Source: Micropterix aruncella
Taxonomy: Eukaryota; Arthropoda; Insecta; Lepidoptera; Micropterigidae
NCBI GenBank assembly: GCA_944548615.1
Contig: OX155963.1
Span: 32,198,985-32,262,984 of the forward strand
Direction: 5' to 3'
DNA: 64,000 nucleotides
Part shown: positions 21,519-32,195 of the stretch, piece after piece
Layout of the letters: the number at the start of each line of letters is the position of its first letter
Position numbering within the stretch: position 1 is the first letter of the stretch
The notes under the pieces: generated by a model
Seen by the model: only the letters and a program-made list of their open reading frames with translations
Databases searched by the model: none
What the model was told of the DNA's origin: nothing
Translations under genes and position numbers: made by a program

Positions 21519-24239
21519 TGCAAGAGTACCTAGTGACGATAATCAAAATCAAAACGATGGCGTCGTCATTTTTTCGAATAAGAAAAACAATGTTAAAATT
21601 GAAGAAATAAAAATAACCACAGCAAATTGTCTGAAGGCTACTTTAAATGATAAAAATACAGTATTTGCCATTTATAGATCCCCTACAAATCCTATAAAAC
21701 CATTTATTGCGTCCCTTGCGGATGCTCTAGAAACCTACAAAGGCCTTGAATATATTCTTGGAGGAGATATAAATATTAATATTCTCGATCAAAATAATCT
21801 AGTCAATGAATATCTCTGTATGCTTGCAGAATTTGGAATGATATCCTTAATTAACATGCCTACACGACAGTGGTCATGTCTCGACCACTTTTTTACTTCG
21901 ACTAAAAATAATACATTAGGCATAATATGTCTCAGTGAGCTAACTGACCACTTTCCAACTATTTTGTTAACTAAAACAGATCTTCAAAGTCAAAACATAA
22001 TTAATAGTCAGATTTTAGTTACAAATTATGACAGTTTATACGCAGATATTACAGACATTGACTGGAATCCTTTATTTAGAATATCTGATTCAAATGAAGC
22101 AACTGAATTTTTCGTAAATACAATAAAAAAATTGGTCAACAAAAATACAAAAGAAAAACTCGTGCCCCATTGTCAGAGAAAACTTAAACCATGGATTACC
22201 CCAGGACTCCTAAGAAGTATTAAACGCAGAGACAAACTTCATAACAAAGTCAAATTAAATCTCGGCAATAGCATATTGAAGCATGAATATCTGAAATATA
22301 GAAATCTTTGCAAAAACATAATAAATAGAACTAAAGAAATGTACTACAAAAAGGAATTTGAGGAAAATGCTGGTAACTCAAAAAAAACATGGCAGTTAAT
22401 AAATGATTTGACTTATAGGAAAAAGTCCAAACCATCAGAGCTGCAAGAAGTCAATATTAATGGACAGAAAGTGTCAATAAATAAGCATAACAAAAAACAT
22501 ATTGCGGACTACTTTAATGATTATTTCTCCAATATAGGACCGAAAATGGCAGAAAAAACTCTGGAATTGTTAAATACGACTGAAATTAAACTTTCTCTTG
22601 AAGCATGTGTTGCAAATACGCCCACAGAAACCCTTTTTCTAAAACCAACGGACCCCGAAGAAATAAAAAGTATAATAAAAAACCTAAAAGATAAAAAATC
22701 AACCGGCAAAGACGGAATTTCTTCTTAAATTTTCAAAGAGTGCAGCGAGACTTTATTGTTACCTCTAACTTTTATTACAAATCTAAGTATATCTACTGGG
22801 GTTTTTCCTCAGTGTCTAAAGAAAGCGGTGGTTAACCCTATCTTTAAAGGTGGGGAGATTAATGAAGTAAATTGCTATAGACCAATTAGTTTGCTAAATA
22901 CACTATCAAAAATACTCGAACTTACGATCAAATCCCGTTTAATGAGCTTCTTAAACAAGCACAACTTATTAGCTTCCACTCAATATGGTTTCCGGTCGGG
23001 TAAATCCACCCAAGACGCCATTGCTTTTCTGACCCAGAATATAGTGAAGACTCTTGATGAGGGAGATAAATGTCTTGTCGTTTTTCTAGACCTTTGTAAA
23101 GCATTTGACACGGTATCGCATGCTATATTACTAAAAAAGTTAAAAAAATGTGGGGTCTGTGGTATTGCCCTGAAATGGTTTACAGACTACCTTTGTGAAA
23201 GAACGCAAGTTACAAAGCTTAACGGGATTGTTAGCGATGACAGGATTATCAGATATGGGGTACCTAAGGGAATGTCCTAGGCCCAATTTTATTTATAATC
23301 TATATTAACGATCTAACAAATGTGGCATTAGATGGAGGGAAAGCAATCTTGTATGCTGATGATACCGCATTAATCTTCCGGAATAACACATGGCCAAGTG
23401 TATATAAAAATGCTGAAAAGGGTCTCGCAAATATAAATCTTTGGCTAAAGAACAATCTTCTAACACTAAATAGTGATAAAACAAATTATATGACCTTTAC
23501 GATCACTGACAAAAAGGATTTCGCACACACAGGAATCAAGAGTCATATATGCAAATCATTTCAGAACACTCCTTTAACAAGCACACGCTGTAACTGCCAA
23601 ATTATTAAACACAAATACCAGGTGAAATACCTAGGCATAACCTTTGACAATAACCTAAAGTGGGATCCTCACGTACTTATTACTGCGGGTAAAATCAGGA
23701 AGCTGATTTTTGCTTTTAAGGCCCTTAGAAATGTTCTACCGTTAAGAATCCTCATTAAAGTCTACTACGCGCTAGCCCATAGCACGATTACATATGGAAT
23801 ATTAGGATGGGGGGGTTCTACAGATTCGGCGTTAGATCCGCTTGTTAAAGCGCAAAAAGCTCTCCTGAGGGTCATGTCCAGAAAGCCACATCGATATCCA
23901 ACAAACGAACTACTAAAAGAGCTGAGACTTTTGGACGTTAGACAGATTTATGCAAAAGTAACCCTACTTTATTATCTCAACAATCCGCACACACACAACA
24001 TCACTGACCACAAGATTCTAACTAGAGTTTGCGCGTCAGAAAAACATTTAATTAAAAAAACCAAAACTAAATTTGCGCAAAGGCACTTTAGTTGTGTAGC
24101 TCCTAAACTCCACAATTACTTTCAGGATAAGTTAAAACAATGCAAAAGCTTACATATGAAAAAGGGAAAACTTACTTTGTGGCTGTTTGAGACCGGCAGG
24201 GAAAAGGTAGCTGAAATTATTACACATATCCTCGTTTAA

Positions 24240-24561
24240 AACGACGTTATCAATTTAATTTAATATTACAATTATATATTACTAATAAATACGTGTATGT
24301 AAATGCAAATGTATGTAAATAATAATAGTATGTAAATAATACAAGTAGGTAAATGTATATATTTATATATAAATGAGAATAATATATGTATAATGTTTAA
24401 TATTATATAAACATGTAAATATCACCATAGTTCTATAATTGCAGTATAAAATTACGTGCGCATCTTAATTTAAAAGAAAAGAATCTACCCTAGTACGGGC
24501 ATTAACCTAGTTGGGTAGTTTTTAAGACATAATTTTTGTACTACTTTCCCTTAAATAAAGC

Positions 24562-24590
<29 letters not shown>
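24240..24590 (+). repeat. LINE 3' UTR and (ATT)n tail
   Basis: AT-rich untranslated region of the LINE above. It contains AATAAAG just before a perfect ATT repeat at 24562-24590. LINEs of the Jockey/CR1 group often end in short simple repeats made at target-primed integration. Confidence 0.75.
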
Positions 24591-24592
<2 letters not shown>

Positions 24593-24875
24593 TTCCTGGC
24601 AAGGAAAGTATTGTGGACGCACTTCTGTGTGGCTGTGTGTCTGTCTGTCAGTCTGTATTCCTCCACGATAGCTCCCAGACGCGTCATCCGATTGAGCTAA
24701 AATTAATTTGGTCTTGGCAAGAGTTTAAAAGACTGTGGTTGAAATCGGTCCACCAGAGGGCGTGCTAGTAATTGTTCAATAATTAGGTATTGGTAAACAG
24801 GTGCCTAGTTGGGGCGAAATCCCTTTGTGAAATTTTGGTTGTAATATATCATATACAAGAGACACTAATATTATA
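24591..24875 (+). repeat. Old interspersed repeat, uninterrupted copy
   Basis: It begins CTTTCCTGGCAAGGAAAG, itself nearly palindromic, and contains CTCCACGATAGC, AAATCGGTCCACCAGAGGGC and TTGTGAAATTTTGG. The same blocks at 1290-1830 are split by a SINE. This copy supplies the empty-site sequence for that insertion. Confidence 0.75.
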
Positions 24876-24916
24876 TACATTCCGGGGAATACATTATCAA
24901 TTAAATAGTGAGGCCC

Positions 24917-25157
24917 TTAACCGCTGGAATGCCAATACCACCGATCGGTGGTTTTCCTTTTGTGACAATTCGCAGGTGGCAGATCTTCGTGTTTGCAAAT
25001 TATGCAATTACATGCAATAAAAGTCGCCTTTATTGAATAAGCCACCGTTATACTTGTGTTAGTAAGCGTGCACTAACACCTGATACAAACAAATTTTTGA
25101 GTGTTGAAAACATGCCGTCGTGAGTTGTATTCTGATGACTGGCTTTTTAAGGGTTAA
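24917..25157 (+). repeat. TTAA-bounded repeat, copy 1
   Basis: The unit begins TTAACCGCTGGAATGCC, contains the palindrome CCACCGATCGGTGG, and ends CTTTTTAAGGGTTAA. The copy at 55402-55655 has the same start, order and end, each edge again carrying TTAA. The match includes AAAACATG-CGT and GCATGCACTAACACC-like blocks. TTAA at all four edges points to a piggyBac-type non-autonomous element, although the two ends show little inverted similarity beyond CC. Confidence 0.6.
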
Positions 25158-25469
25158 AAGCGGCGACGCTTGCGATTCGTGGGTCGTATCGCAAGCGTCG
25201 AACCGAAATTCGAATTCGAAGGCTCACGGCGACCTGCGTTTGCAAATTGATTTTTGTTTGCGACCTGCGATTAATTGTCAATGTTATTATAGATGGTCAA
25301 ATTCATTGCTATTAGTTGCAATGAATTTGACCTATCAAATTCATGCTATCAGCGCCACCTGAATTTCGCCGGTACAAAAGGGTTGCCAGATCGTTCTATG
25401 GAGTCGATCAATAGAATACCATATATCGTTATTAAATGGTAGCGAACGGTTTCGTGCAGCTTGGGCCAT
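25158..25469. other. Non-coding with a perfect hairpin
   Basis: GGTCAAATTCATTGC (25295-25309) and its exact complement (25318-25332) form a 15-bp stem with an 8-base loop. A block around 25365-25440 (GGTTGCCAGATCGTTCTATGG) resembles 37040-37080. No gene is visible. Confidence 0.5.
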
Positions 25470-26062
25470 ATGATTCACTGTGTTTCTAGGGTTGGCCCAA
25501 CTCAAGATTCAGCTCCTATTCAGTAGCCTCCTCAAGTGAGGGACTACCCCGGGAAGGACTCTCGCGTCCCAGGCCTCATGGCTGGTGGATCAGTTTCCCC
25601 TAGGGGATGGCCCTGCGCTAAACATATATTGGACATAAAAATAGATATAACAATAGACATAAAAATATAATTTCTACTGGACCAATTGGCTAACTGATCC
25701 TGAATTCAGAGCCGAGTAAAAGATGCCATAATCGCGATAGATTTAAACTTTGACACCGCTGAAAATACGGCAGGTAGAGGACCAGGTGAGAGACTTCGAC
25801 CCTTAACCAAACGGGGGGATGGAGGTGTACTGAAGGATAAATCCAGGCGGAGATATCCTGCCAAAACGGATAGTCTGGAGCCTCTGGAGGTGAGGTGGAC
25901 CGCTGGGTTACCTTCCCCGGTGCCTCGCCATAAGGCGTTGGCCACTAACGGGCATGTTGGCTTTGCTGGACGGTAGATTTATACTCGTCTCAAAGTCTTC
26001 TACGCTCACCTCTCTTACCTTAAAACTTCCTGGAGTTACGGGCTCGAACGTTGTAGTCGACA
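25470..26062 (+). repeat. R1-related repeat, highly diverged
   Basis: The 3' half tracks R1: GAGCCGAGTAAAAGATGCC, AAGGCGTTGGCCACTAACGG, AAAGTCTTCTACGCTCACC, AACTTCCTGG and ACGGGCTCGAACGTTGTAG. The 5' half is hard to align and has an AT-rich insert at 25625-25680. It is probably an older subfamily member. Confidence 0.6.
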
Positions 26063-26449
26063 ACTATTAATATGAAATCAACGGCTTTGGGTACGAAACT
26101 ATAAGAAAGGTCGTAGCTGCGTCGCGGCGGGCGGTGCGGTGGCATCGTGTCAATAAGAGGCCAAATAAAAAACCTTTTGTACGGCATCCGGCAGCGCGAT
26201 GGGCCATAAAGAGGGTTCTCTAGGCCGTTCGCACCTCGCCCAATACGTGCCACATTCTTCGGATCCAGCGCCGCGCCTGCCGGCCATCGGCCATGGCCCT
26301 CTATAACAATTTTATTCGAAAATGTGTGAAAATTGACACACACACGTGTAGCCATCCGTAATTATCGTACCTTTGACGAACCGTGAGAGGCGATAAAAAT
26401 ATTGACTTTTTTATTCTTATTTAGCGAGATCAAACTATTAAATCGGTAT
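26063..26449. other. Unique-looking moderately GC-rich DNA
   Basis: No repeat match and no recognisable coding motif. A 111-codon minus-strand frame here has no identifiable domain. Confidence 0.3.
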
Positions 26450-27060
26450 ATTATTCATATTCTTATTCATATTCATATTCATTTTATTAGTATACTGGTA
26501 TACAAGTCAGATACAGATTAGCAAACATTCATACATATTAGCAAACAAATATTTTTATTATCGTAACGAAAAGTAAAATAAACAAAACAAAACGAAGGAA
26601 AAAAACACAATAATAATGTAAAAAGAAGAAATACAAGACAAAATGCAAAGAGATCATTAAATATTTTTGCCACCAAAGCATTTTAGACTTCACTCGAGTA
26701 ATATTCCTCCAGTGAGTAAAACGCCTTACCTGTAAGGTATCTCTTAAGGCGTCTCTTAAACACGCCAAGAGATTGCGCCTGCCTAATGTGCTCGCTGAGT
26801 TTGTTGTAAACCGCTGGGCCGGCGATATAGGCTAGCCTCTCCGACTTGGATAATGCATGACTTACCGAACGTAGCATGCTACGGGATCTTGTTGGATAGT
26901 GATGATGCACACCATTAACTTCAAAATCGGCTATATTTCTGCGAACGAACAGCGCTACTTCCATTTTATAAATGGACGGCAGCGTCATGATGCAGAGATC
27001 CCTAAACAGAGGCCTAGCTGGCGTATCAAGCGCCACACGCGCTATTGTGAGGACTGTACG
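26450..27060 (-). pseudogene. LINE ORF2 C-terminal remnant with tail
   Basis: The minus strand encodes FRDLCIMTLPSIYKMEVALF, HHHYPTRSRSMLRSVSHA, YIAGPAVYNKLSEHIRQ and FKRRLKRYLTGKAFYSLEE. This is the typical C-terminal region after the reverse transcriptase of Jockey/CR1-group LINEs, in which N-KLPxxI and FKxxLKxYL recur. After the stop an untranslated segment ends in (GAATAT)n at 26485-26451, the likely 3' tail. No catalytic domain remains. Confidence 0.8.
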
Positions 27061-27465
27061 CTTATATCAGAAGACATACCAGACATAGACAATTGATTAA
27101 ACCTATTTTATTTTTTTATATTTGGAATTATTGCATAACTGATTATTTGACTACGACAATTATTATTATTTTTATTCCTTGTAATTTTTATGACTGATTA
27201 AATGTATTTATTATATAATTCGTCTATTATTGGTATTTAATTATTTATGTATTTATTTTACATTCGGATAGTGAATTATTAGTAGGATCGTACAGATAAA
27301 TTGTAATTAGTAATTATAAGCAATAGGGAAACATGAACGCAATCCATGCGGCATCCTTGCGGATCCTTCTTATCTAGGCATTCGCCTAGATAAGAAGGAT
27401 CAACTAGACCGAACAGCTTGTATATAGGCGTACAAATGGTTATGATTATGATTACGATTACCTAC
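27061..27465. other. AT-rich spacer with a perfect hairpin
   Basis: GATCCTTCTTATCTAGGC at 27362-27379 is followed after four bases by its exact complement at 27384-27401. The remainder is AT-rich, with a short TTATGATTATGATTACGATTAC tail-like run just before the SINE at 27466. Confidence 0.6.
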
Positions 27466-27710
27466 ACGGCCTAGTGGCATAGTGGCTATGTCGCCTGATC
27501 TTACATTGTAAGGTCCCGGGTTCGATTCCCGGCTGGGTCCCAATTGCATTGCAATCCCGGTATTGTAATAACAAGACATGTTAATAATAATAATAATAAC
27601 AAAAATAACAATAATAATAACTATAGTAACAACACATTAATAATAATAACAATGAATAACAATTAATAATAACAACACAATAGCATTAACACACATGTTA
27701 CAGGCACGTA
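27466..27710 (+). mobile_element. tRNA-derived SINE with an internal simple repeat
   Basis: The head at 27466-27540 has GTGGCATAGTGG (A box) and GGTTCGATTCC (B box) and matches the minus-strand SINE at 1772-1701 almost exactly. The body (TGTAATAACAAGACATG) follows but is expanded by TAA/AAT-rich sequence at 27580-27680. It resumes as TTAACACACATGTTAC and is then lost. The expansion may be microsatellite growth inside the SINE. Confidence 0.8.
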
Positions 27711-28289
27711 TTTATTTATTTTATTTATTTATTTAATTAATTACTTTATTTCATTAATTTACAATTCATTTACAATGCATAGGTCTCACTAACAATCATA
27801 TCAATAAAAAAAATATAGTATTAAAGTTAAAATTAAAATTGAACACGGCCGATATGAGCATTAGCAGGTATGTACTGCTGCTCCCAACTAAGTGCCAGGA
27901 CTTGTTCCAGGGCAGCGAGCTCTCTAGTTTGTAGTTTACATATATTCGGCGATTTGAAAAAAAAATAAAAATAAAAATAAAAAGAAATATATTTATTACC
28001 GTCACCATTACAAATTATGACTAAAAATCACTAAATAATGATCACCACAGAAAAATATTTAAAATAAAACACAGAAAATAAATAATCGTGTTAATAAAAT
28101 AAAAATAAAATAAAATAAATTGTCAAATAATATCAATCAATCGTCACCAAAATTAATAATAATAATAACAATAATAATAACTATAGTAACAAATACAGTA
28201 GTAAATACAGTAGTAACAATGGTAATAAATAAAAAGTCAGCGAAAATAATAATAATAAGAATTGTCAAGGATAGGATTTAATGATGGGA
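27711..28289. other. Low-complexity AT-rich DNA
   Basis: TTTA, AAT and AAAT runs dominate. AATAATAACTATAGTAACAA occurs at about 27605-27635 and again at 28165-28195, showing a local duplication. No gene. Confidence 0.4.
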
Positions 28290-28579
28290 ACTGTCTCGGT
28301 ATATCAATTTGTGAATATTTTGCCGGGCGTCATGTTTTATTTAGCCAGGAATCAATCTTGGCTTTAAAAGAAGAAGAAGACTTAGGCACATACATTTTTA
28401 AATCTTCGTCTAGCATATTAAAGATCCTGGGGGCTATGTACACAAAATGCCATATAGCTCGAGATTGCCGCGTGCAGATTGTTTGCTGAGTTCTTATTGC
28501 GGACTCAGCGATTAGTTTGATATATGTTGAGTATACATACAAACTTTTCATAGTAGGGTTGGTTTTAAGATATTGTATG
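28290..28579 (-). pseudogene. Possible LINE ORF2 C-terminal fragment
   Basis: The minus strand carries YVYSTYIKLIAESAIRTQQT, FVYIAPRIFNMLDEDLK and FKAKIDSWLNKT before a stop. The APRIFNMLDxDLK and FKAKxxxWL pattern resembles the C-terminal tail of insect LINE ORF2 proteins. There is no catalytic motif, so the call rests on weak similarity. It abuts an R2 repeat at 28580. Confidence 0.4.
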
Positions 28580-29433
28580 ACTAGCTGACCCATGCCCACT
28601 TCGTTGGGCGGTAAACATTTTTACTTGTGAATAAATTATGAGTGTGGTTTGGTTAGTACTGAGTGCTATGATTTATTTCCTGGCTGCCAAAAGGAGGGTT
28701 ATATTTTTACTGCATATGTATGCATGTATTTGTATGCCAATTTGGCTGTATTACCGGGTTTCAAAAGAGTGAATGAAATGATTATGATTGAATAAATTAT
28801 GTTTATTTTAATTGTTCAAAACTTCTCTGTATACTATATTAGATGTAATGTTATTATTTGGTACCAAAATGTATAGTCTTTCAGGAGTTCCAACCCGAGA
28901 TGCGGTCGCGGTTCCATGCCTATGTCGTATTATCTCTTTAACTATTTATGCAGTAAAAGGGAAAAGTCCTTTGTTTTAAACACTTGAGACGATAAATTTA
29001 CTAATTTTGATAATAATTCATAATTGTTGATATTATGACCAATAAACATAACCTAATGATTTAAATTATTTTTTTAATATAAAATACTACTTTTTGTTAC
29101 ATAAATATAAAAGTTAGACATATGCTGTCGCTGATTTTTTTGTAGGCATTATCAAGCTCTACGACTTTTCCCTAGAACTTAATCATATATCGCTCATTGT
29201 TAAGGCAGCGTTCGTAAGAAACGTTTTCATTCGACCGTTTTTTCTCCGACTTACTTTGCAAAACCGACTACCACGAAAAAGTCTTTTCATTTTTCGGATT
29301 AATATATAGCCTATAAGACTTACAAATAACGTGGCCTTCTATTGGTAAAAGAATTTTCAAAATCGATTCGGTAAATCCAGAGATTACTCCCTACAACCTC
29401 ACAAACTCACAAACTTTACCTCTTTATAATATT
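28580..29433 (+). repeat. Repeat R2, copy 2
   Basis: It begins ACTAGCTGACCCATGCCCAC and contains TTCGTTGGGCGGTAAA, GCGGTCGCGGTTCCATGCC and TTTTCATTTTTCGGATTAAT. It ends CCTCTTTATAATATTACTAG, where a further R2 copy starts. The opposite-strand copy is at 11202-12060. Confidence 0.75.
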
Positions 29434-30014
29434 ACTAGCTGACCCGTGCCCACTTCGTTGGGCGGTAAAACTTTTTACTTGTGATGAAATTATGAGTGTG
29501 GTTCGGTTAGTACTGAGTGCTATGATTTATTTCCTGACTGCCAAAAGAAGGGTTATATTTTTACTGAATATGTATGTATGTATTTGCATGCCAATTTGAC
29601 TATATTACCGTTATTTGTGAGTGTCTCTTTTGTGAGTGTCTCTTTTGTGAGTGTCTTATTTGTGAGTGTCTTATCTCTTTAACCATTTATGCAGTAAAAG
29701 GGAAATTCTATGCAGTAAAAGGAAAAAGTCTTTTGTTTTAAACACATGATACGATAAATTTACTTATTTTGATATAAATTCATAATTGTTGATAATATGA
29801 CGAATTAACATGACGTAATTGATTTAAATGTTTTTTTTTAATATAAAAAACTGCTTTTTGTGACTTGAATATAAAATTTAGACATATTCTCAAAAATAAC
29901 GTGGCTTTCTATTGGTAAAAGAATTTTCAAAATCAGTTCAGTAGATCCAGAGATTACTTCCTAAAACCTCACAAACTTTACCTCTTTATAATATTAGTAT
30001 AGAAGTATAGATAA
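29434..30014 (+). repeat. Repeat R2, copy 3, internally rearranged
   Basis: It starts ACTAGCTGACCCGTGCCCAC immediately after copy 2. It contains four near-identical tandem units based on TTTGTGAGTGTCT at 29611-29672, and has lost internal segments. It ends in ATAATATTAGTATAGA at the edge of the DNA transposon at 30015. Confidence 0.75.
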
Positions 30015-31603
30015 CACTGGTCAACACATTTTTTGTCCTTGTAACAAAAGTAATTAAATCTTATAGAAAATTTCACGCTGATTTCAGATATGTAATTAGT
30101 TTTTATCTATTACGTCAGGTTTTTATGGAATTTATGGAGTTTTATTAAAATATGTATAAATTCATATTTTTCGTGTGTTATCATTGATACTGAAAAGTCG
30201 GATTCTGAGTTCTCTGTGGAGGTGTCTACTTCTGCGAAGCCTCACTTGTTGAACCAAAATGACCTAAATGATCTGCTACGTGACCTGAATTTTTCAAAAC
30301 TGCAATCAGAAATGTTGGGTTCGCGCTTGCAGCAGTGGAATCTTCTCGAAAAGGTACAAAAATCACGCACTTTAGAAACCGGCATCGTCTCTCGGTTCCA
30401 TATTATGTCATGGAAGACACTTTATGTTACTGTCAAGACATTGAAGGTCTGTTCGCAGCTCTTGGCTTGCAATATAACGCAGCAGATTGTTCATAGACTC
30501 ATCAAAAGTAAGTTTGAAAGCTGTTTTAATTCACAACGGAAATACTCAACCGTCCATTCCCCTTGGTCATGCTGCAAACCCGAAAGAGAACTATGGCAAC
30601 ATGAAGCTGCTGTTAACAAAAATAAAATACGTAAAATACGAATGAAAAATATTTGGTGATCTAATAAAAGTAATAGGGCTCCTACTAGGAATGCAAACGG
30701 GATACACAAAGTATTGTTGTTTTCTGTGCGAGTGGGACAGCAGAGACAGGAAAAACCATTATACCAAGAAGGACTGGTCTACTAGAGAGCACCTTATACC
30801 TGGCACGAAGAATGTTCACCATGTTCCCTTAGTAAAATCTGAAGATATCTTACTTCCACCCTTACACATTAAATTGGGTTTGATGAAAATTTTTGTAAAA
30901 GGCTTGTCTAAGGATGGAAATGGCATGACTTACTTAAAGCAAAAGTTTCCTAAGATCAGCGACGCAAAAATTAAAGAAGGAATATTCGTGGGACCACAAA
31001 TAAGGGAGATCTTGACTGATCTAAATTTTCAAACAGTGTTGAGACCAGATGAGCTAGCCGCTTGGTCGGCCTTCAAGAATGTTGTCGAGAACTTTCTTGG
31101 AAATCATAAAAGTGAAGACTATATCACCATTGTATCTGAAATGCTCATGGCCTATAAAAATATGGGATGTAACATGTCACTAAAAATACACTTTCTTCAC
31201 TCTCACTTAATTTTTTTCCCGAAAATATGGGAGATGTCAGTGACGAGCACGGCGAACGATTTCACCAGGACATTGCGGCTATGAAGAAGCGATACCAAGG
31301 AAAGTGGAGCCCATCTATGCTGGCTGACTATTGCTGGACCCTGCAGAGAGACTCTTAAGATACTCACAAGCGCAAATCAGGAGCAAAACAAATTAAATTG
31401 AATTAAATTTGAAATTTTGTTAAGTAAGTACCCGTCATATTATGACAGAATTATGTAAAAACACTTTGTTAAATACCTAATAAAAAAACCTGACCTGTAA
31501 AAAATTTTTTTTGTTTCATTTGGTTTTTAAGGATAGTAAATACGTATAAAAAAATTAGCTATGCTTTAGGGACTGCAGTTGAAAAAAAAAATGTCGACCA
31601 GTG
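30015..31603 (+). mobile_element. DNA transposon with CACTG ends
   Basis: The 1589-bp insert begins CACTGGTCAACACATTTTTT and ends with the inverse, AAAATGTCGACCAGTG. It is flanked by TAA on both sides (30012-30014 and 31604-31606) and sits between two R2 repeats. CACTR-type ends with a short duplication suggest the CACTA/Chapaev group, where a three-base TWA duplication is known for Chapaev3. That placement is inference. It carries a broken transposase-like gene on the plus strand. Confidence 0.75.
30216..31356 (+). pseudogene. Transposase-like protein, broken
   Basis: In order the plus strand shows PHLLNQNDLNDLLRDLNFSK and LGSRLQQWNLLEK (30240-30350). Then comes KYSTVHSP (about 30540), followed by MQTGYTKYCCFLCEWDSRDR, LLPPLHIKLGLMKIFVKGL and KIKEGIFVGPQIREILTDL. 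The end is GCNMSLKIHFLHSHL, GERFHQDIAAMKKRYQGKW and ADYCWTLQRD. The last blocks lie in other frames than the first, so several frameshifts are present. This order matches a large family of uncharacterised, transposon-linked proteins of arthropods and other animals. CxxC and HxxxH-like pairs hint at metal binding. The surrounding inverted ends imply it was the element's own mobility gene. Confidence 0.7.
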
Positions 31604-32159
31604 TAATATTAGTACCTATAGATAGATTACGACACGGTCGCGGTTCCATACCTATGTCGTATTATCTCTTTAACTATTTATGCAGTAAAAGGGAAAAGTC
31701 TTTTGTTTTAAACACTTGAGAAGATAAATTTACTTATTTTGATAAGAATTCATAATTATTATTGTTGATATGACCAATAAACATGACCTAACGATTAAAA
31801 TATTTTTAAAAATATAAAATACTACTTTTTGTGACTTAAATATAAAAGTTAGACATATGCTATCGCAGAGTTTTTTGTAGGCATTATCAAGCTCTACAAC
31901 TTTTCTCTAGAACTTAATCATATATCGCTCTAGTTAGAAACGTTTTCGTTCGACCGTTTTTTTCTCCGACTTACTTTGCAAATCCGACTACCACGAAAAA
32001 GTCTTTTCATTTTTCGGATTAATATATAGCCTATGACACTCACAAATAACGTGGCATTCTATTGGTAAAATAATTTTCAAAATCGGTTCATTAGATCCAG
32101 AGATTACTTCCTACAACCTATCAACCACACAATCTTTATAATATTAGTATAGATAATAT
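31604..32159 (+). repeat. Repeat R2, copy 4, 5'-truncated
   Basis: It picks up R2 at ACACGGTCGCGGTTCCATACC and continues through CTACCACGAAAAAGTCTTTTC, TAGATCCAGAGATTAC and ATAATATTAGTATAGAT. The leading GTGCCCACTTCG part is missing. Confidence 0.75.
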
Positions 32160-32195
32160 TAATATAGATAATAAACCCGCCCATTGTGAAATTTA
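32160..32195 (+). repeat. SINE 3' fragment
   Basis: AATAAACCCGCCCATTGTGA is the 3' end of the tRNA SINE in plus orientation; the same sequence lies inverted at 1552-1530. It is only about 35 bases and abuts a LINE fragment. Confidence 0.5.

Larger units (their letters stand above)
18446..24239 (+). pseudogene. Jockey/CR1-type LINE ORF2, interrupted and decayed
   Basis: The N-terminal endonuclease starts at about 18480 (ILNLNIRSINKN, then LIILTECW). It breaks off at 18672 and resumes at 21523 after a DNA transposon insertion. The second part holds YILGGDININIL and LTDHFPTIL, further endonuclease motifs. The reverse transcriptase follows: NPIFKGG, CYRPISLLNTLSKILE, VFLDLCKAFDTVSHAI, GVPKG and LYADDTAL. 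An in-frame TAA lies at 22726-22728 and a frameshift near 23270 separates GVPKG from VLGPILF. The product would make a nick and copy its RNA at the target, but this copy cannot do so. I see no ORF1, so it is probably 5'-truncated. Confidence 0.88.

Noticed and set aside
29611..29680. CRISPR-like short repeats
   Set aside because: The TTTGTGAGTGTCT units are directly abutting with no unique spacers, in a eukaryotic repeat.
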